Source: Candidatus Saccharimonadota bacterium | GTDB lineage: Bacteria > Patescibacteriota > Saccharimonadia > Saccharimonadales > UBA4665 | DNA: 64,000 nt | Direction of reading: 5' to 3' | Assembly: GCA_020427965.1 (NCBI GenBank) | Contig: JAGQNT010000118.1 | Location: forward strand, 1-64,000 | In this document: positions 33,642-42,263 of the stretch, one piece after another | Layout: each line of letters opens with the position of its first letter | Numbering within the stretch: the first letter of the stretch is position 1 | Notes under the pieces: generated by a model | Told to the model about the DNA's origin: nothing | What the model saw: only the letters and a program-made list of their open reading frames with translations | The model's database searches: none | Translations under genes and position numbers: made by a program

Positions 33642-35558
33642 TTATTTCTTGTCGTCTACGACTTCGCCTTCGATCGGTTCGTCGTCTTTTTTGGACTTCT
33701 TGTCTGATTTTTTGCCGGCGTCATCATCTTCGGCCGGTGCATCTTCGGCGCTGGCGCTCTCGTACAATTTGGCGCCGATTGGCATCAGCTTGTCGTTGAG
33801 TTCTTTGGCGGCGTTTTCTAGATCATCCTTGGAGGCGTCTTCTTTGTCGATGACTTTCTTGGCGTCGGCAACAGCGTCGTCCAGGGCTTTCTTGTCATCA
33901 TCCGTCAACTTGTCACCACTGTCCTTCTTGAGCTTTTCAGCCTGATAAACGGTGTTTTCCAGCATGTTGCGGGCATCGACAGCCTCACGGCGTTCTTTGT
34001 CTTCGCCGGCGTGCGTTTCGGCCTCTTTTTGGGCCTTTTCGATGTCTTCTTTGCTCATGTTACCGCTGTTCTGGATGGTAATAGACTGTTCTTTGCCACT
34101 ACCCTTGTCCTTGGCGGTCACGTTTAGAATACCATTCGCATCGATGTTAAATGTCACTTCGATCTGCGGAATGCCACGTGGGGCTGGTGGGATGCCGTCC
34201 AGCACAAATTTACCGAGTGACTTGTTGTCGTTGGCAAACTCACGCTCACCTTGCAAGACATGGATTTCCACCTGTGGTTGGTTGTCCGCCGCGGTACTAA
34301 AAGTCTCTGACTTGCTGGTCGGAACGGTCGTGTTGCGCTCAATCAGCTTGGTCGTTACACCGCCCATGGTTTCGATACCGAGGCTTAGTGGGGTAACGTC
34401 TAACAGCAATACGTCCTTGACGTCACCGGCCAGCACACCACCCTGGATGGCTGCACCGATGGCGACCACTTCGTCAGGGTTTACACCCTGCATGGGGTCT
34501 TTGCCAAAGATTTTCTTTACTTGTTCAACAACGGCGGGCATACGGGTCATGCCACCCACCAGTACGACTTCGTCGATCTCACTGGCCTCTAGGCCCGCAT
34601 CTTTTAGTGCCTTCTCAACTGGATTAGCGGTTTTTTCGACCAACTCAGCTACTAGCTCTTCCAGCTTGGCCCGCGTCATGGTGTATTCAAAGTGCTTTGG
34701 ACCATCTGCGTCGGCAGTTAGGAACGGCAGGTTGATTTCTACTTGCGTCGTACTGGACAGCTCCTTTTTTGCCTTTTCGGCTTCGTCCTTCAGGCGTTGC
34801 AAGGCGGCGTTGTCTTTTTTGAGGTCAATGCCTTCGTTCTTCTTAAATACTTCCAGGAAGTGGTCCACGATACGGTTGTCAAAATCCTCACCGCCCAGGT
34901 GTGTGTCACCGTTGGTTGATTTGACTTCAAAAACACCGTCACCGAGTTCCAGGACAGATACGTCAAACGTACCGCCACCCAGGTCGTAGACGACGATCTT
35001 TTCTTCTTTGCCCTTTTCTAGACCATAGGCCAAGGCTGCAGCAGTTGGCTCGTTAATAATACGCTTCACTTCCAGACCGGCGATTTTACCGGCGTCTTTG
35101 GTTGCCTGGCGCTGTGCGTCGTCAAAGTAAGCAGGCACGGTAATGACGGCCTCTGTGACAGGCTCGCCTAAGAAGGCTTCGGCATCAGCCTTGAGCTTGC
35201 TAAGTACCATGGCGCTAACTTCCTCTGGGGTGTATTCCTTGTCGGCCATCTTTACAGCCACACCATTGCCCTTTTTGACAATTTCAAATGGCATAATGTC
35301 GATGTCTTTTTGGACTTCTTTGTCGCTGAATTTGCGACCAATCAAGCGCTTTACACCGTAAATGGTGTTCTTGGCGTTGGTGACACGCTGACGCTGCGCC
35401 ACTTGTCCAACCAAGCGCTCGCCCTTCTTGGTGACGGCAACAACACTTGGCGTCGTACGATTGCCTTCCGCGTTAGCGACAACTTCTGGTTTGCCGGCGA
35501 CCATGTAGGCCATAGCCGAGTTTGTGGTCCCTAGATCGATTCCAATGATTTTTCCCAT
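33642..35558 (-). CDS. dnaK: Chaperone DnaK (Hsp70)
   Basis: 638 residues, normal length. ATPase start [13 protein letters not shown], phosphate 2 [17 protein letters not shown], adenosine motif [14 protein letters not shown], substrate domain from [17 protein letters not shown], helical lid, and an acidic-lysine tail ending GEVVDDKK. Folds nascent and stress-damaged proteins with DnaJ and GrpE. Own promoter flanked by two CIRCE-like operators, separated from the hrcA-grpE operon upstream. Confidence 0.98.
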   Translation of the reverse strand: MGKIIGIDLGTTNSAMAYMVAGKPEVVANAEGNRTTPSVVAVTKKGERLVGQVAQRQRVTNAKNTIYGVKRLIGRKFSDKEVQKDIDIMPFEIVKKGNGVAVKMADKEYTPEEVSAMVLSKLKADAEAFLGEPVTEAVITVPAYFDDAQRQATKDAGKIAGLEVKRIINEPTAAALAYGLEKGKEEKIVVYDLGGGTFDVSVLELGDGVFEVKSTNGDTHLGGEDFDNRIVDHFLEVFKKNEGIDLKKDNAALQRLKDEAEKAKKELSSTTQVEINLPFLTADADGPKHFEYTMTRAKLEELVAELVEKTANPVEKALKDAGLEASEIDEVVLVGGMTRMPAVVEQVKKIFGKDPMQGVNPDEVVAIGAAIQGGVLAGDVKDVLLLDVTPLSLGIETMGGVTTKLIERNTTVPTSKSETFSTAADNQPQVEIHVLQGEREFANDNKSLGKFVLDGIPPAPRGIPQIEVTFNIDANGILNVTAKDKGSGKEQSITIQNSGNMSKEDIEKAQKEAETHAGEDKERREAVDARNMLENTVYQAEKLKKDSGDKLTDDDKKALDDAVADAKKVIDKEDASKDDLENAAKELNDKLMPIGAKLYESASAEDAPAEDDDAGKKSDKKSKKDDEPIEGEVVDDKK

Positions 35559-35580
35559 GATAGTTTATATACCCTTTCCG

Positions 35581-35607
35581 TTAGCAATTAAGCATATTGA
35601 GTGCTAA
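35581..35607. promoter_or_regulatory. CIRCE-like operator 1 of dnaK (promoter-proximal)
   Basis: TTAGCAATT, 9 nt, GAGTGCTAA; one half-site is perfect and the other has two to three changes. Lies between the dnaK -10 box and the gene. Confidence 0.75.
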
Positions 35608-35611
35608 ATCT

Positions 35612-35639
35612 ATTCTAACATAGCGCAATTGGCAGTCAA
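35612..35639 (-). promoter_or_regulatory. dnaK promoter
   Basis: On the minus strand TTGACT (35639-35634), 16 nt, TAGAAT (35617-35612). Confidence 0.75.
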
Positions 35640-35655
35640 TACCCGAGAGTGCTAA
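35629..35655. promoter_or_regulatory. CIRCE-like operator 2 of dnaK (over the -35 box)
   Basis: TTGGCAGTC, 9 nt, GAGTGCTAA; covers the -35 hexamer. One half-site is perfect. Confidence 0.75.
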
Positions 35656-35689
35656 TTTTATATATAAATCATTACCAACAGAGGTAAAC

Positions 35690-35714
35690 TAATACTATAC
35701 TTTGTATAGTATTA
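35690..35714. repeat. AT-rich palindrome family, copy 1
   Basis: TAATACTATAC and GTATAGTATTA around TTT, an 11-bp stem. The reverse complement differs by one base in the core from 42214-42236. It could also end the transcript of the 35720 gene. Confidence 0.75.
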
Positions 35715-35719
35715 GAGAT

Positions 35720-35932
35720 TTAGTAGCGATTTCCAATTTCAGTATCAACGAGGCGGTGAGCCCCGCGAACCTCACTGGGTGTCGCGTTGTCTGGCAGTAA
35801 ATGTGATGCGGCTAGGCGTGCGACATCTCGTAGATCGGTTTCGTCAGGCACGCCATCATAGGCAGCATAGGCCTGATCAACAGCATCGACAACCGCTGGT
35901 GACATTTCGCGCCTGTAACGATTGTGTGGCAT
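35720..35932 (-). CDS. Small protein after grpE
   Basis: 70 residues, acidic and helical, no membrane segment: SPAVVDAVDQAYAAYDGVPD, then DLRDVARLAASHLLP. It shares its start region with the grpE stop (1-nt contact), so it is the last gene of the hrcA-grpE transcript. Family not recognised. Being in the CIRCE operon, it may be a lineage-specific stress factor. Confidence 0.6.
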   Translation of the reverse strand: MPHNRYRREMSPAVVDAVDQAYAAYDGVPDETDLRDVARLAASHLLPDNATPSEVRGAHRLVDTEIGNRY

Positions 35933-36393
35933 TACGATTTAACCCTAACCATAGCATGGCGGATAGGTGCGCCATTTAAGAGATAGCCTGGCTGCAGTTC
36001 TTCTGCAATAACCTCTTGTCCATCGTCAGAATCTTCATCAAATTGCACCGCTTCGTGCAGTTCTGGATTAAACGGCGTGCCGGGCTTGGCGTCGATTCGC
36101 TGTAAATCTAGCCCTTCGAGCGATTTATCCAGTTGCTTCACCAGGCCGCTGATGCCTTGCGCCCAGGCATTGTCTTTGAGATCTTCTGGGGTGTGGGCAA
36201 TTGCTCGCTCGATGTTATCAATAACCGGCAGTAGTTTGAGGATGGCTGCGGCTTTGCCGTTGTTGCGAGCCTGATCTTTTTCTAGATCAGCACGTTTGCG
36301 GTAGTTTTCGAAATCAGCTCGTACTCGCTGTAGATCCTGTGTTAATTCGCCGACTTGTTGCTCTAATTCGGTCTGTTTTTTTGGCTTAGTCAT
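35932..36393 (-). CDS. grpE: Nucleotide exchange factor GrpE
   Basis: 153 residues: long N-terminal coiled coil (ELEQQVGELTQDLQRVRADF), then the GrpE signature around ENYRKRADLEK and the C-terminal beta wing (QPGYLLNGAPIRHAMVRV). Opens the DnaK nucleotide cleft. Overlaps the preceding 80-residue gene by 8 nt. Confidence 0.96.
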   Translation of the reverse strand: MTKPKKQTELEQQVGELTQDLQRVRADFENYRKRADLEKDQARNNGKAAAILKLLPVIDNIERAIAHTPEDLKDNAWAQGISGLVKQLDKSLEGLDLQRIDAKPGTPFNPELHEAVQFDEDSDDGQEVIAEELQPGYLLNGAPIRHAMVRVKS

Positions 36394-36628
36394 GTTGCGT
36401 ACTCTCCTCCCAGCGCAAGTTCACTTCCCATGCCATCTCCTCGCCACTTTGTGGCGTCAGGCCATAGCTACGACAGAATTGGCCATAGGCGGTATCCCAG
36501 AACTTTTTCCCTGCTTCTGGGTTATCAAACGCCAGGTAATGATACCTGACTTCTACCCCAAATAACTCAAGCAGTTGAAGGTCTCGACTGGGTAGTATTG
36601 GGGCAGTTTCGATAGTTTGACGGTTCAT
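36386..36628 (-). CDS. Small protein between hrcA and grpE
   Basis: 80 residues: soluble, with an aromatic-rich centre (GVEVRYHYLAFDNPEAGKKF, then WDTAYGQFCRSYGL). Its ATG touches the hrcA stop, and its end overlaps grpE by 8 nt, so it is tightly coupled to both. Not a known part of HrcA operons elsewhere, to my knowledge. Role unknown; a co-factor of HrcA or GrpE is conceivable. Confidence 0.65.
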   Translation of the reverse strand: MNRQTIETAPILPSRDLQLLELFGVEVRYHYLAFDNPEAGKKFWDTAYGQFCRSYGLTPQSGEEMAWEVNLRWEESTQHD

Positions 36629-37341
36629 TATAGTACCTCCTCGAGCATGGCGCCGGTGTGTCTAACTAAGTGCATTACTTTGGCATAATCCTGGCGGGTT
36701 GGGCCAAGCACACCAATGTAACTGCGGTCGCTGTAGGGCGAACGAAAGCGGCTGATGATGAGGCTGGCTTGTGAGCTTTTGCCAATCGGATTTTCGGAAC
36801 CTATAAACACATTGAGCGGCTCGTTGGGAGCAGCTTCGCGTAGCCACGGTTCGAGGTTGTCGAGCAAGGTGGCAACTTGTTGAGCATAGTGCGGATTGGC
36901 GACAAATTCTGGTTGCGAGAACAGATTGCCAATACCACTCATGTAGAGCTGATCGCCAATGGTGGCCAGGCCTAAATTGTGAGTAATCTCGACCAAACTA
37001 TCGACGGCACTGCGGATAGCGCGATCGGTGCGATCCGTGTACGTTGCCACGCGGGCATCAATGGCTTTGACGTTGCGTTCTGAGAGGCGTGGAACGTCAG
37101 CAGATGGCATTTCGTTGAGCATATTGACGTACTGTCGGTAACCCTTGTCTGTCGGCACGCGGCCCGCGCTGGTATGCGGCTGATGGATATAGCCCAAGCG
37201 TTCTAGCTCGGCCATTTCGGCACGAATAGTAGCGCTGCTGACGTTGAACACTTTAGCTAGCAGGCTACTGCCGACTGGACTAGCGACTTCAGCGTACTGC
37301 TCAACAACTGCCTTTAAAATCTGTTCCTGACGAGGGGTCAT
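36628..37341 (-). CDS. hrcA: Heat-inducible repressor HrcA
   Basis: 237 residues from ATG 37341 (MTPRQEQILKAVVEQY). The frame extends to 37398, but that would include the promoter and operator. N-terminal winged helix with the recognition part VSSATIRAEMAELERLGYIHQPHTSAGRVPT, then a GAF-like dimer domain. Shorter than typical HrcA (about 340), so the C-terminal regulatory domain is reduced. Represses its own operon, dnaK and GNAT-dnaJ through CIRCE. TATAAT ends 9 nt before ATG, so near-leaderless. Confidence 0.93.
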   Translation of the reverse strand: MTPRQEQILKAVVEQYAEVASPVGSSLLAKVFNVSSATIRAEMAELERLGYIHQPHTSAGRVPTDKGYRQYVNMLNEMPSADVPRLSERNVKAIDARVATYTDRTDRAIRSAVDSLVEITHNLGLATIGDQLYMSGIGNLFSQPEFVANPHYAQQVATLLDNLEPWLREAAPNEPLNVFIGSENPIGKSSQASLIISRFRSPYSDRSYIGVLGPTRQDYAKVMHLVRHTGAMLEEVL

Positions 37342-37350
37342 AATGGCAGA

Positions 37351-37379
37351 ATTATAACAAAAATCTGGCACTCTTTCAA
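37351..37379 (-). promoter_or_regulatory. hrcA operon promoter
   Basis: On the minus strand TTGAAA (37379-37374), 17 nt, TATAAT (37356-37351). Confidence 0.85.
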
Positions 37380-37391
37380 CCTGAGTGCTAA
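37365..37391. promoter_or_regulatory. CIRCE operator of hrcA
   Basis: CTGGCACTC, 9 nt, GAGTGCTAA; overlaps the -35 box of the hrcA promoter. It also lies about 35 nt before the divergent kinase gene. Confidence 0.88.
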
Positions 37392-37425
37392 TTTTCATTT
37401 GTCGCTACTCACAGATGTTGCTAGT

Positions 37426-38049
37426 ATGGCATCTATGGAAGCAAAAGTGTCGACAATCAAGGAATGGTTGGGCGAAGGCTCGATCAACGTTTTTGGCATG
37501 CCGTTTGCGGGCAAAGACACTCAGGGTAAAAAGTTGGCTGAGCTGCTCGGAGGTAACCTGCTAGGTGGGGGAGATATATTGCGTAATAGCGTTATCCCGC
37601 AACACGTGAAGGAAATGATGGATGCTGGCGACCTAGTGCCGATTGAAGATTATCTTCAGATAGTATTGCCTTATCTCAGTAGTGAACAGTTCCAAGGAAA
37701 ACCATTGATTTTAAGCTCAGTGGGGCGCTGGAAGGGCGAAGAAGAGGGCGTAATGGAAGCCGCTACTAACTCCGGACATCCACTGAAAGCTGTCATTGAA
37801 CTAACTGTCAGTGAGAGTGTTGCCCGTGAGCGACATGCTGCTGCACAAGATGAAGAGAGGGGCCAACGCGTTGATGATGCAATAGATGTGATTACTACTC
37901 GTTTCAAAGAATTTCATAGCAAAACACGACCGGTTCTTGAGCGATACGATGAACTTGGACTCCTTATCGAAGTAGATGGAACACCAAGCGAACCCAAAAT
38001 TACACAGGAAATTATCGAGCAACTGTACTTGCGTGCGACGAGCACCTAA
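37426..38049 (+). CDS. Adenylate-kinase-like nucleotide kinase
   Basis: 207 residues from ATG 37426 (or ATG 37435). P-loop GMPFAGKDTQGKK (normally GxPGxGKGT) with Asp in place of Gly after Lys; then GDILRNSVIP and a PLILSSVGRWKGEEEG segment. No clear zinc-type LID. It belongs to the adenylate/nucleoside monophosphate kinase group, but the altered loop suggests a divergent substrate or reduced activity. Divergent from hrcA, and its upstream region contains the CIRCE site. Confidence 0.75.
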   Translation: MASMEAKVSTIKEWLGEGSINVFGMPFAGKDTQGKKLAELLGGNLLGGGDILRNSVIPQHVKEMMDAGDLVPIEDYLQIVLPYLSSEQFQGKPLILSSVGRWKGEEEGVMEAATNSGHPLKAVIELTVSESVARERHAAAQDEERGQRVDDAIDVITTRFKEFHSKTRPVLERYDELGLLIEVDGTPSEPKITQEIIEQLYLRATST

Positions 38050-38681
38050 GCGGCGTCTAGTGGGCTGCCAAATACACGGACACGTAACAGTGCCAGACGG
38101 ACAAGAATAACAGCCGTGTGACAAACGACTGAAATTACGAGTGCAATGCCAACCAAGTTAATGGTTGCTTGTAACCTGTTTGCCTCCAGCGATTGGTGAG
38201 CGATCAGTAGAACCCAGGGCAGAGCCCAAGTAGAAACTATCCAAAACAGTAGGTATAGACCTGTTGCAGCGCCGACCCTGATGGTTAACCGCTCTAATCC
38301 ATCAACTTCGATGTGACTATGTTTGTTACGAGCAGTGCGTACGGATTGCAAAAAAGAGGAAGCCGCCGCTGCCCAGCGTAGCCCGGCGTCAATCAGGAAA
38401 AAAACCACCAGGCCGACAAAGGCCCAAAACATAAATACTGTTACGGTACTGACTGCGTCGCTTGTGTTAACGGCGGCACCAATCTTTGAAATACTTTGGT
38501 ACGCCTCAGTACCACTGGCGCTATCCAGATTCAGTGTGGTCGCAAAACCAGCATGTTTGTACAGCATTGGCACAAATATTGCCGCGGTTAAGCCGATTGA
38601 CGTAACGATGACGACCACCGACTCGTACCACGATGGTCTTAGGAGAGTTTTCAGGATGTGGGTACGCGATAGATCGGCCAT
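38046..38681 (-). CDS. Polytopic membrane protein
   Basis: 211 residues, four hydrophobic helices: SVVVIVTSIGLTAAIFVPML, VTVFMFWAFVGLVVFFLIDA, GLYLLFWIVSTWALPWVLLI and INLVGIALVISVVCHTAVIL. Convergent, 4-nt overlap with the kinase gene. No family recognised; topology recalls small yip1/DUF-type inner-membrane proteins. Confidence 0.65.
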   Translation of the reverse strand: MADLSRTHILKTLLRPSWYESVVVIVTSIGLTAAIFVPMLYKHAGFATTLNLDSASGTEAYQSISKIGAAVNTSDAVSTVTVFMFWAFVGLVVFFLIDAGLRWAAAASSFLQSVRTARNKHSHIEVDGLERLTIRVGAATGLYLLFWIVSTWALPWVLLIAHQSLEANRLQATINLVGIALVISVVCHTAVILVRLALLRVRVFGSPLDAA

Positions 38682-38714
38682 TTTCTGTAGTATATCGGTT
38701 AAGTGGTCTGTTTC

Positions 38715-40505
38715 CTAATCACGCTTGAGCATGACAGTGAAGGCCTCTGCCGGAATATCGACTTTGCCAAAGCGTTTCATCCGTTTTTTGCCCTTCGCTT
38801 GTTTGGCTAGGACTTTTTTCTTGCGGGAGACGTCTCCGCCGTATAACCCTGTAGTGACATCCTTGCGGTAGGCGCTGATGTCTTCACGAGCGATAAATTT
38901 GCCACCGATGGCCGCCTGTAGCGCCACCTGGAAATTCTGCCGTGGAATGACTTCTTTGAGCTTTTCAACCGTATCACGACCCAAACGCTGCGCTTCGCTA
39001 CGGTGAACCATAATGCTAAGCGCTCCGACCATTTCGCCGGCCACGTAAAAATCAAGTCGTACCAAATCTTCGGTCCGATAGTTGTCTAATTCGTAGTTGA
39101 ACGAACCATAACCGCTCGTAATGGACTTGAGCTGATCATAGAAATCTGTCAGCAGGTTGGCGAGCGGTGCCTCAAAAGCCACGACGGCACGATCTTCGAC
39201 GTAGCTCAGGTTGGTTTGTAGCCCACGTTTACTACTGATGAGTTGGATGACGGGACCAACATAATCCTTTGGCACGATGATTTCGCCCTTGATCCACGGC
39301 TCTCGGATTTCTGTAATCTGAGCGGGTTCGGGCAAACTACTGGCCGATTTGATATCCAGCTCTTCGCCGTTCGTCATGCTCACTTGGTAATCGGTTGAGG
39401 GGTTGGTGACAACAAGATCCAGGTCGTATTCACGTTCCAGTCGCTCGCGAATAATATCCATGTGGAGCAAACCCAGGAAACCAATGCGCACGCCAAAACC
39501 GAGCACCGGTGAGTTTTCTGGCTCAAATTGTAAGGCGCTGTCGCTGAGTGATAACTTCTCGACGGCGTCCTTCAAATCTTGATAAAACTCGTTGCTCTCA
39601 GGGAAAAACCCAGCATACACAAACGGTTGCACGTTTTTGTAGCCAGGCAAGGCCTGGCTAGCGGGTTTGGCAGCGAGCGTGACCGTGTCACCTACTTTGG
39701 CCTCTCTGGTTGATTTCAGGTTGGTGACAATATAACCGATTTCACCTGCTTTTAGGTCGGCTCCGGCTGTCATGTTCGGTCTTAAACTGCCAACTTCCAG
39801 GGCAATGCCTTTGGCGTTCGTGGCTAACATCTTAATCTCACTATTTTTTGCTATGGCACCATCAAAAACACGCAGATACAATATGACGCCACGATAATCA
39901 TCGTAATAGCTGTCAAAAATCAACGCCCGTGTCTCATTATAGGACGGACCTATTAATTGCGATTTTGGCGGCGGCACCTCTGTAACAATGCGCTCCAGAA
40001 CTGCGTCAACGCCTTTGCCAGTTTTGGCGCTGATCTGAAGGATGTCTTCAAATTTACAACCAAGTAGGCTCACGATCTCGGCACCAACGCGTTCAATGTC
40101 GGCTGCTGGCAGATCAATTTTGTTCAGGATGGGGATGATGTGCAGATCTGCCGCCATTGCTAAGTACACGTTGGCAAGCGTCTGTGCCTGGATACCCTGG
40201 CTAGCGTCTACGACCAACAGGGCCCCTTCGCAAGCCTGTAGGCTACGTGACACTTCGTAACTAAAATCAACATGTCCCGGCGTGTCGATAAGATTTAGTT
40301 CATACTCTTTGTATTGCATGCGAACTGGCGCCAATTTGATGGTGATACCTTTTTCGCGCTCCAAATCCATTTTGTCTAGTAGCTGTGCTTTCATATCACG
40401 CTTTTGCACGGTATCAGTCAGCTCCAATAGACGGTCGGCTAATGTCGACTTGCCATGATCAATATGCGCAATTATGCAAAAGTTGCGTATGTGTTCCTGA
40501 TTCAT
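38715..40505 (-). CDS. lepA: Elongation factor 4 (LepA), with a REP copy inside
   Basis: 596 residues, normal. G1 motif AHIDHGKSTL at 13-22, switch II DTPGH, NKID (NKIDLPAAD), then EF-G-like domains and the LepA C-terminal ARKKVLAKQAKGKKRMKRFG. A ribosomal back-translocase. The REP-like palindrome (39937-39957) is read in frame as about seven extra residues (IGPSYNE area, residues 184-190) between the GTPase domain and domain II, where other LepA proteins have a short linker. Confidence 0.97.
   Translation of the reverse strand: MNQEHIRNFCIIAHIDHGKSTLADRLLELTDTVQKRDMKAQLLDKMDLEREKGITIKLAPVRMQYKEYELNLIDTPGHVDFSYEVSRSLQACEGALLVVDASQGIQAQTLANVYLAMAADLHIIPILNKIDLPAADIERVGAEIVSLLGCKFEDILQISAKTGKGVDAVLERIVTEVPPPKSQLIGPSYNETRALIFDSYYDDYRGVILYLRVFDGAIAKNSEIKMLATNAKGIALEVGSLRPNMTAGADLKAGEIGYIVTNLKSTREAKVGDTVTLAAKPASQALPGYKNVQPFVYAGFFPESNEFYQDLKDAVEKLSLSDSALQFEPENSPVLGFGVRIGFLGLLHMDIIRERLEREYDLDLVVTNPSTDYQVSMTNGEELDIKSASSLPEPAQITEIREPWIKGEIIVPKDYVGPVIQLISSKRGLQTNLSYVEDRAVVAFEAPLANLLTDFYDQLKSITSGYGSFNYELDNYRTEDLVRLDFYVAGEMVGALSIMVHRSEAQRLGRDTVEKLKEVIPRQNFQVALQAAIGGKFIAREDISAYRKDVTTGLYGGDVSRKKKVLAKQAKGKKRMKRFGKVDIPAEAFTVMLKRD
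39937..39957. repeat. REP-like palindrome, copy C (inside lepA)
   Basis: ATAGG-ACGGA-CCTAT core with TTAA on one side, same orientation as copy A. Lies in the coding sequence of lepA and keeps the frame. Confidence 0.88.
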
Positions 40506-40528
40506 TAGGAATAATTATAACAGAGGTG

Positions 40529-42142
40529 CTACTCGAGGCGGATTGGGAGAAAAATAAAACGCCGCAATCGACGCAGCACAATTCGTGCTTCGGCAAGTCC
40601 AAACAGCGCCGAAACCGCGACGTGCGTGCCAAAAACAACCAGCGAGATTACGGCTAACTTTGTTCCCAGCGTCAGCACACCTTGGTCACTAGCACCGAGT
40701 GGATAAAGCTGCACCGCCATATAACCCGCAATCATACTAAAGCCAGAAACAGAGATGATTCGGGCCGTTCCAGCCCAAAATACTCGGTTGATAAGGCCGT
40801 GGTCTCTTCTAATCATTATTGCCAACAGGATGAATACTTCGACCATTGCCACGACGGACTGTGCAATCGCCAAGCCAGCTACACCATAATCGAACGACTT
40901 CGTGAGCCACCAAGCCAGAAAGATGTTAAGCGAAATGGTAAATAGTGACACAAACATTGGTGTAATGGTGTCTTTTTGGGCATAGAACCACCGCGACAAA
41001 ATGGTATAGATAGTTCGGAAAAAGATAGCGCCCGCCAGAAATCCAAAGACCAGTGCAATTTCGGTCGAGCTTCTGGTGAAAATCATACGAGCCAAGTAGC
41101 CTCGAGCAAAATAACTGATAATAACCACCGGTGCAGTAATCCAGATAATTGCACGGAGCACTTTTAGGAAGTCGTTACGGAATAAATCGGGGCGACCCTG
41201 ACTCAAACGCTGGCTCAAACGCGGGAACGCCGCCGTTGATATTGCAGTACCGATTAACAATGCTGGCGCAGTACTGAGCACGTAGGCGTTGTTGTAGTAA
41301 CTAATGTTACCAACACCAAGATCTTTGGCAAATTTGGTTTCAACGATTGAGTTGAGTTGGTCGACCCCCTGGTCAAGTGAGCGTGGCGCAAGCTGCTTCA
41401 AGATCAAACGGAAATCAGAGCTTCGCCACAGAATTCTGGGCTGCCATCGATAACGCAGGTTGATGGTGCCGAGACCGATAACAAGCATTTGAGCTACAGC
41501 GCCCGCCAGCGCGCCAATGCCTAGACCAATCACACCAAGCTCACCCGGACCGCCACTTTGCCCATGAGCAGTACTAAAGACAATGGCGCTGGCGATAATA
41601 CATGAGTTATAAAACAGCGGAGCAATTGCATAGAAAAAGAAGCGGCCCAGTGACTGCTGTAAACTGGTCAGCACGCCCGAGATAGTGAAAAACAACGGAT
41701 TGAAGGCAATCATCCGCAAAATGAGTGTGCCGGTGTGCACCTGATCTGGACCGACAAAGTGCTTGATAATCTGTTCTGCAAACACAAACATCAGCACACC
41801 AATGCCAAACATAATGATTACCATCGAGTTGAGCAAGCTGGTCGTCAACTCGTTAACACCTTTGCGGTCACCGCGCTGCAGGTGATCTGCCAGAACTGGT
41901 ATAAAGGCCACGCCTAGTGCGCCGGCTGCGATGGTGAAAAAGAAAAAGTCAGGAATGTTAAAGGCAGCAAAGTATGCATCGGTACTGTTCGGTCCGGTTG
42001 CTGGGAAGTTGGCGTTTACCAGCTTGGTACGCAAGAAACCCAGCACTTGCCCAATCAACGAGGTTGCCACTAATAGCGTAGCCACGCTAGCCAGTGGAAC
42101 GCGTTTTGATCGAGGTTTTGATGTCGGTGCGGTCGGGTTCAT
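40529..42142 (-). CDS. murJ: Lipid II flippase MurJ (MviN)
   Basis: 537 residues, about 14 membrane helices. Starts with a Pro/Thr/Lys-rich tail, then VATLLVATSLIGQVLGFLRT and the MurJ signatures NIPDFFFFTIAAGALGVAFIP and LAPRSLDQGVDQLNSIVET. It turns the peptidoglycan precursor lipid II to the outer side of the membrane. Ends 24 nt upstream of lepA in the same direction. Confidence 0.95.
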   Translation of the reverse strand: MNPTAPTSKPRSKRVPLASVATLLVATSLIGQVLGFLRTKLVNANFPATGPNSTDAYFAAFNIPDFFFFTIAAGALGVAFIPVLADHLQRGDRKGVNELTTSLLNSMVIIMFGIGVLMFVFAEQIIKHFVGPDQVHTGTLILRMIAFNPLFFTISGVLTSLQQSLGRFFFYAIAPLFYNSCIIASAIVFSTAHGQSGGPGELGVIGLGIGALAGAVAQMLVIGLGTINLRYRWQPRILWRSSDFRLILKQLAPRSLDQGVDQLNSIVETKFAKDLGVGNISYYNNAYVLSTAPALLIGTAISTAAFPRLSQRLSQGRPDLFRNDFLKVLRAIIWITAPVVIISYFARGYLARMIFTRSSTEIALVFGFLAGAIFFRTIYTILSRWFYAQKDTITPMFVSLFTISLNIFLAWWLTKSFDYGVAGLAIAQSVVAMVEVFILLAIMIRRDHGLINRVFWAGTARIISVSGFSMIAGYMAVQLYPLGASDQGVLTLGTKLAVISLVVFGTHVAVSALFGLAEARIVLRRLRRFIFLPIRLE

Positions 42143-42213
42143 GAACAGTTTTTTCTCTGTTAGACAGTATAGGCCAATGCGAATCTAATTTCACCCCAAA
42201 ATCACTCATTTTC

Positions 42214-42236
42214 AATACTATATAAAGTATAGTATT
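42214..42236. repeat. AT-rich palindrome family, copy 2
   Basis: AATACTATA, TAAAG, TATAGTATT: one base different from the reverse complement of the copy at 35691-35713. It lies 4 nt from REP copy D. Confidence 0.75.
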
Positions 42237-42239
42237 GGC

Positions 42240-42261
42240 TTAATAGGACGGACCTATTAAA
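42240..42261. repeat. REP-like palindrome, copy D
   Basis: TTAATAGG-ACGGA-CCTATTAAA, same orientation as copies A and C; intergenic, between the murJ start and the ATPase stop. Confidence 0.9.
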
Positions 42262-42263
42262 TG

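Noticed and set aside
33952-34989. 345-codon open frame antisense to dnaK
   Set aside because: Ser/Thr/Leu-rich mirror of the dnaK codon pattern, with no ribosome site and no family; dnaK on the other strand is certain.
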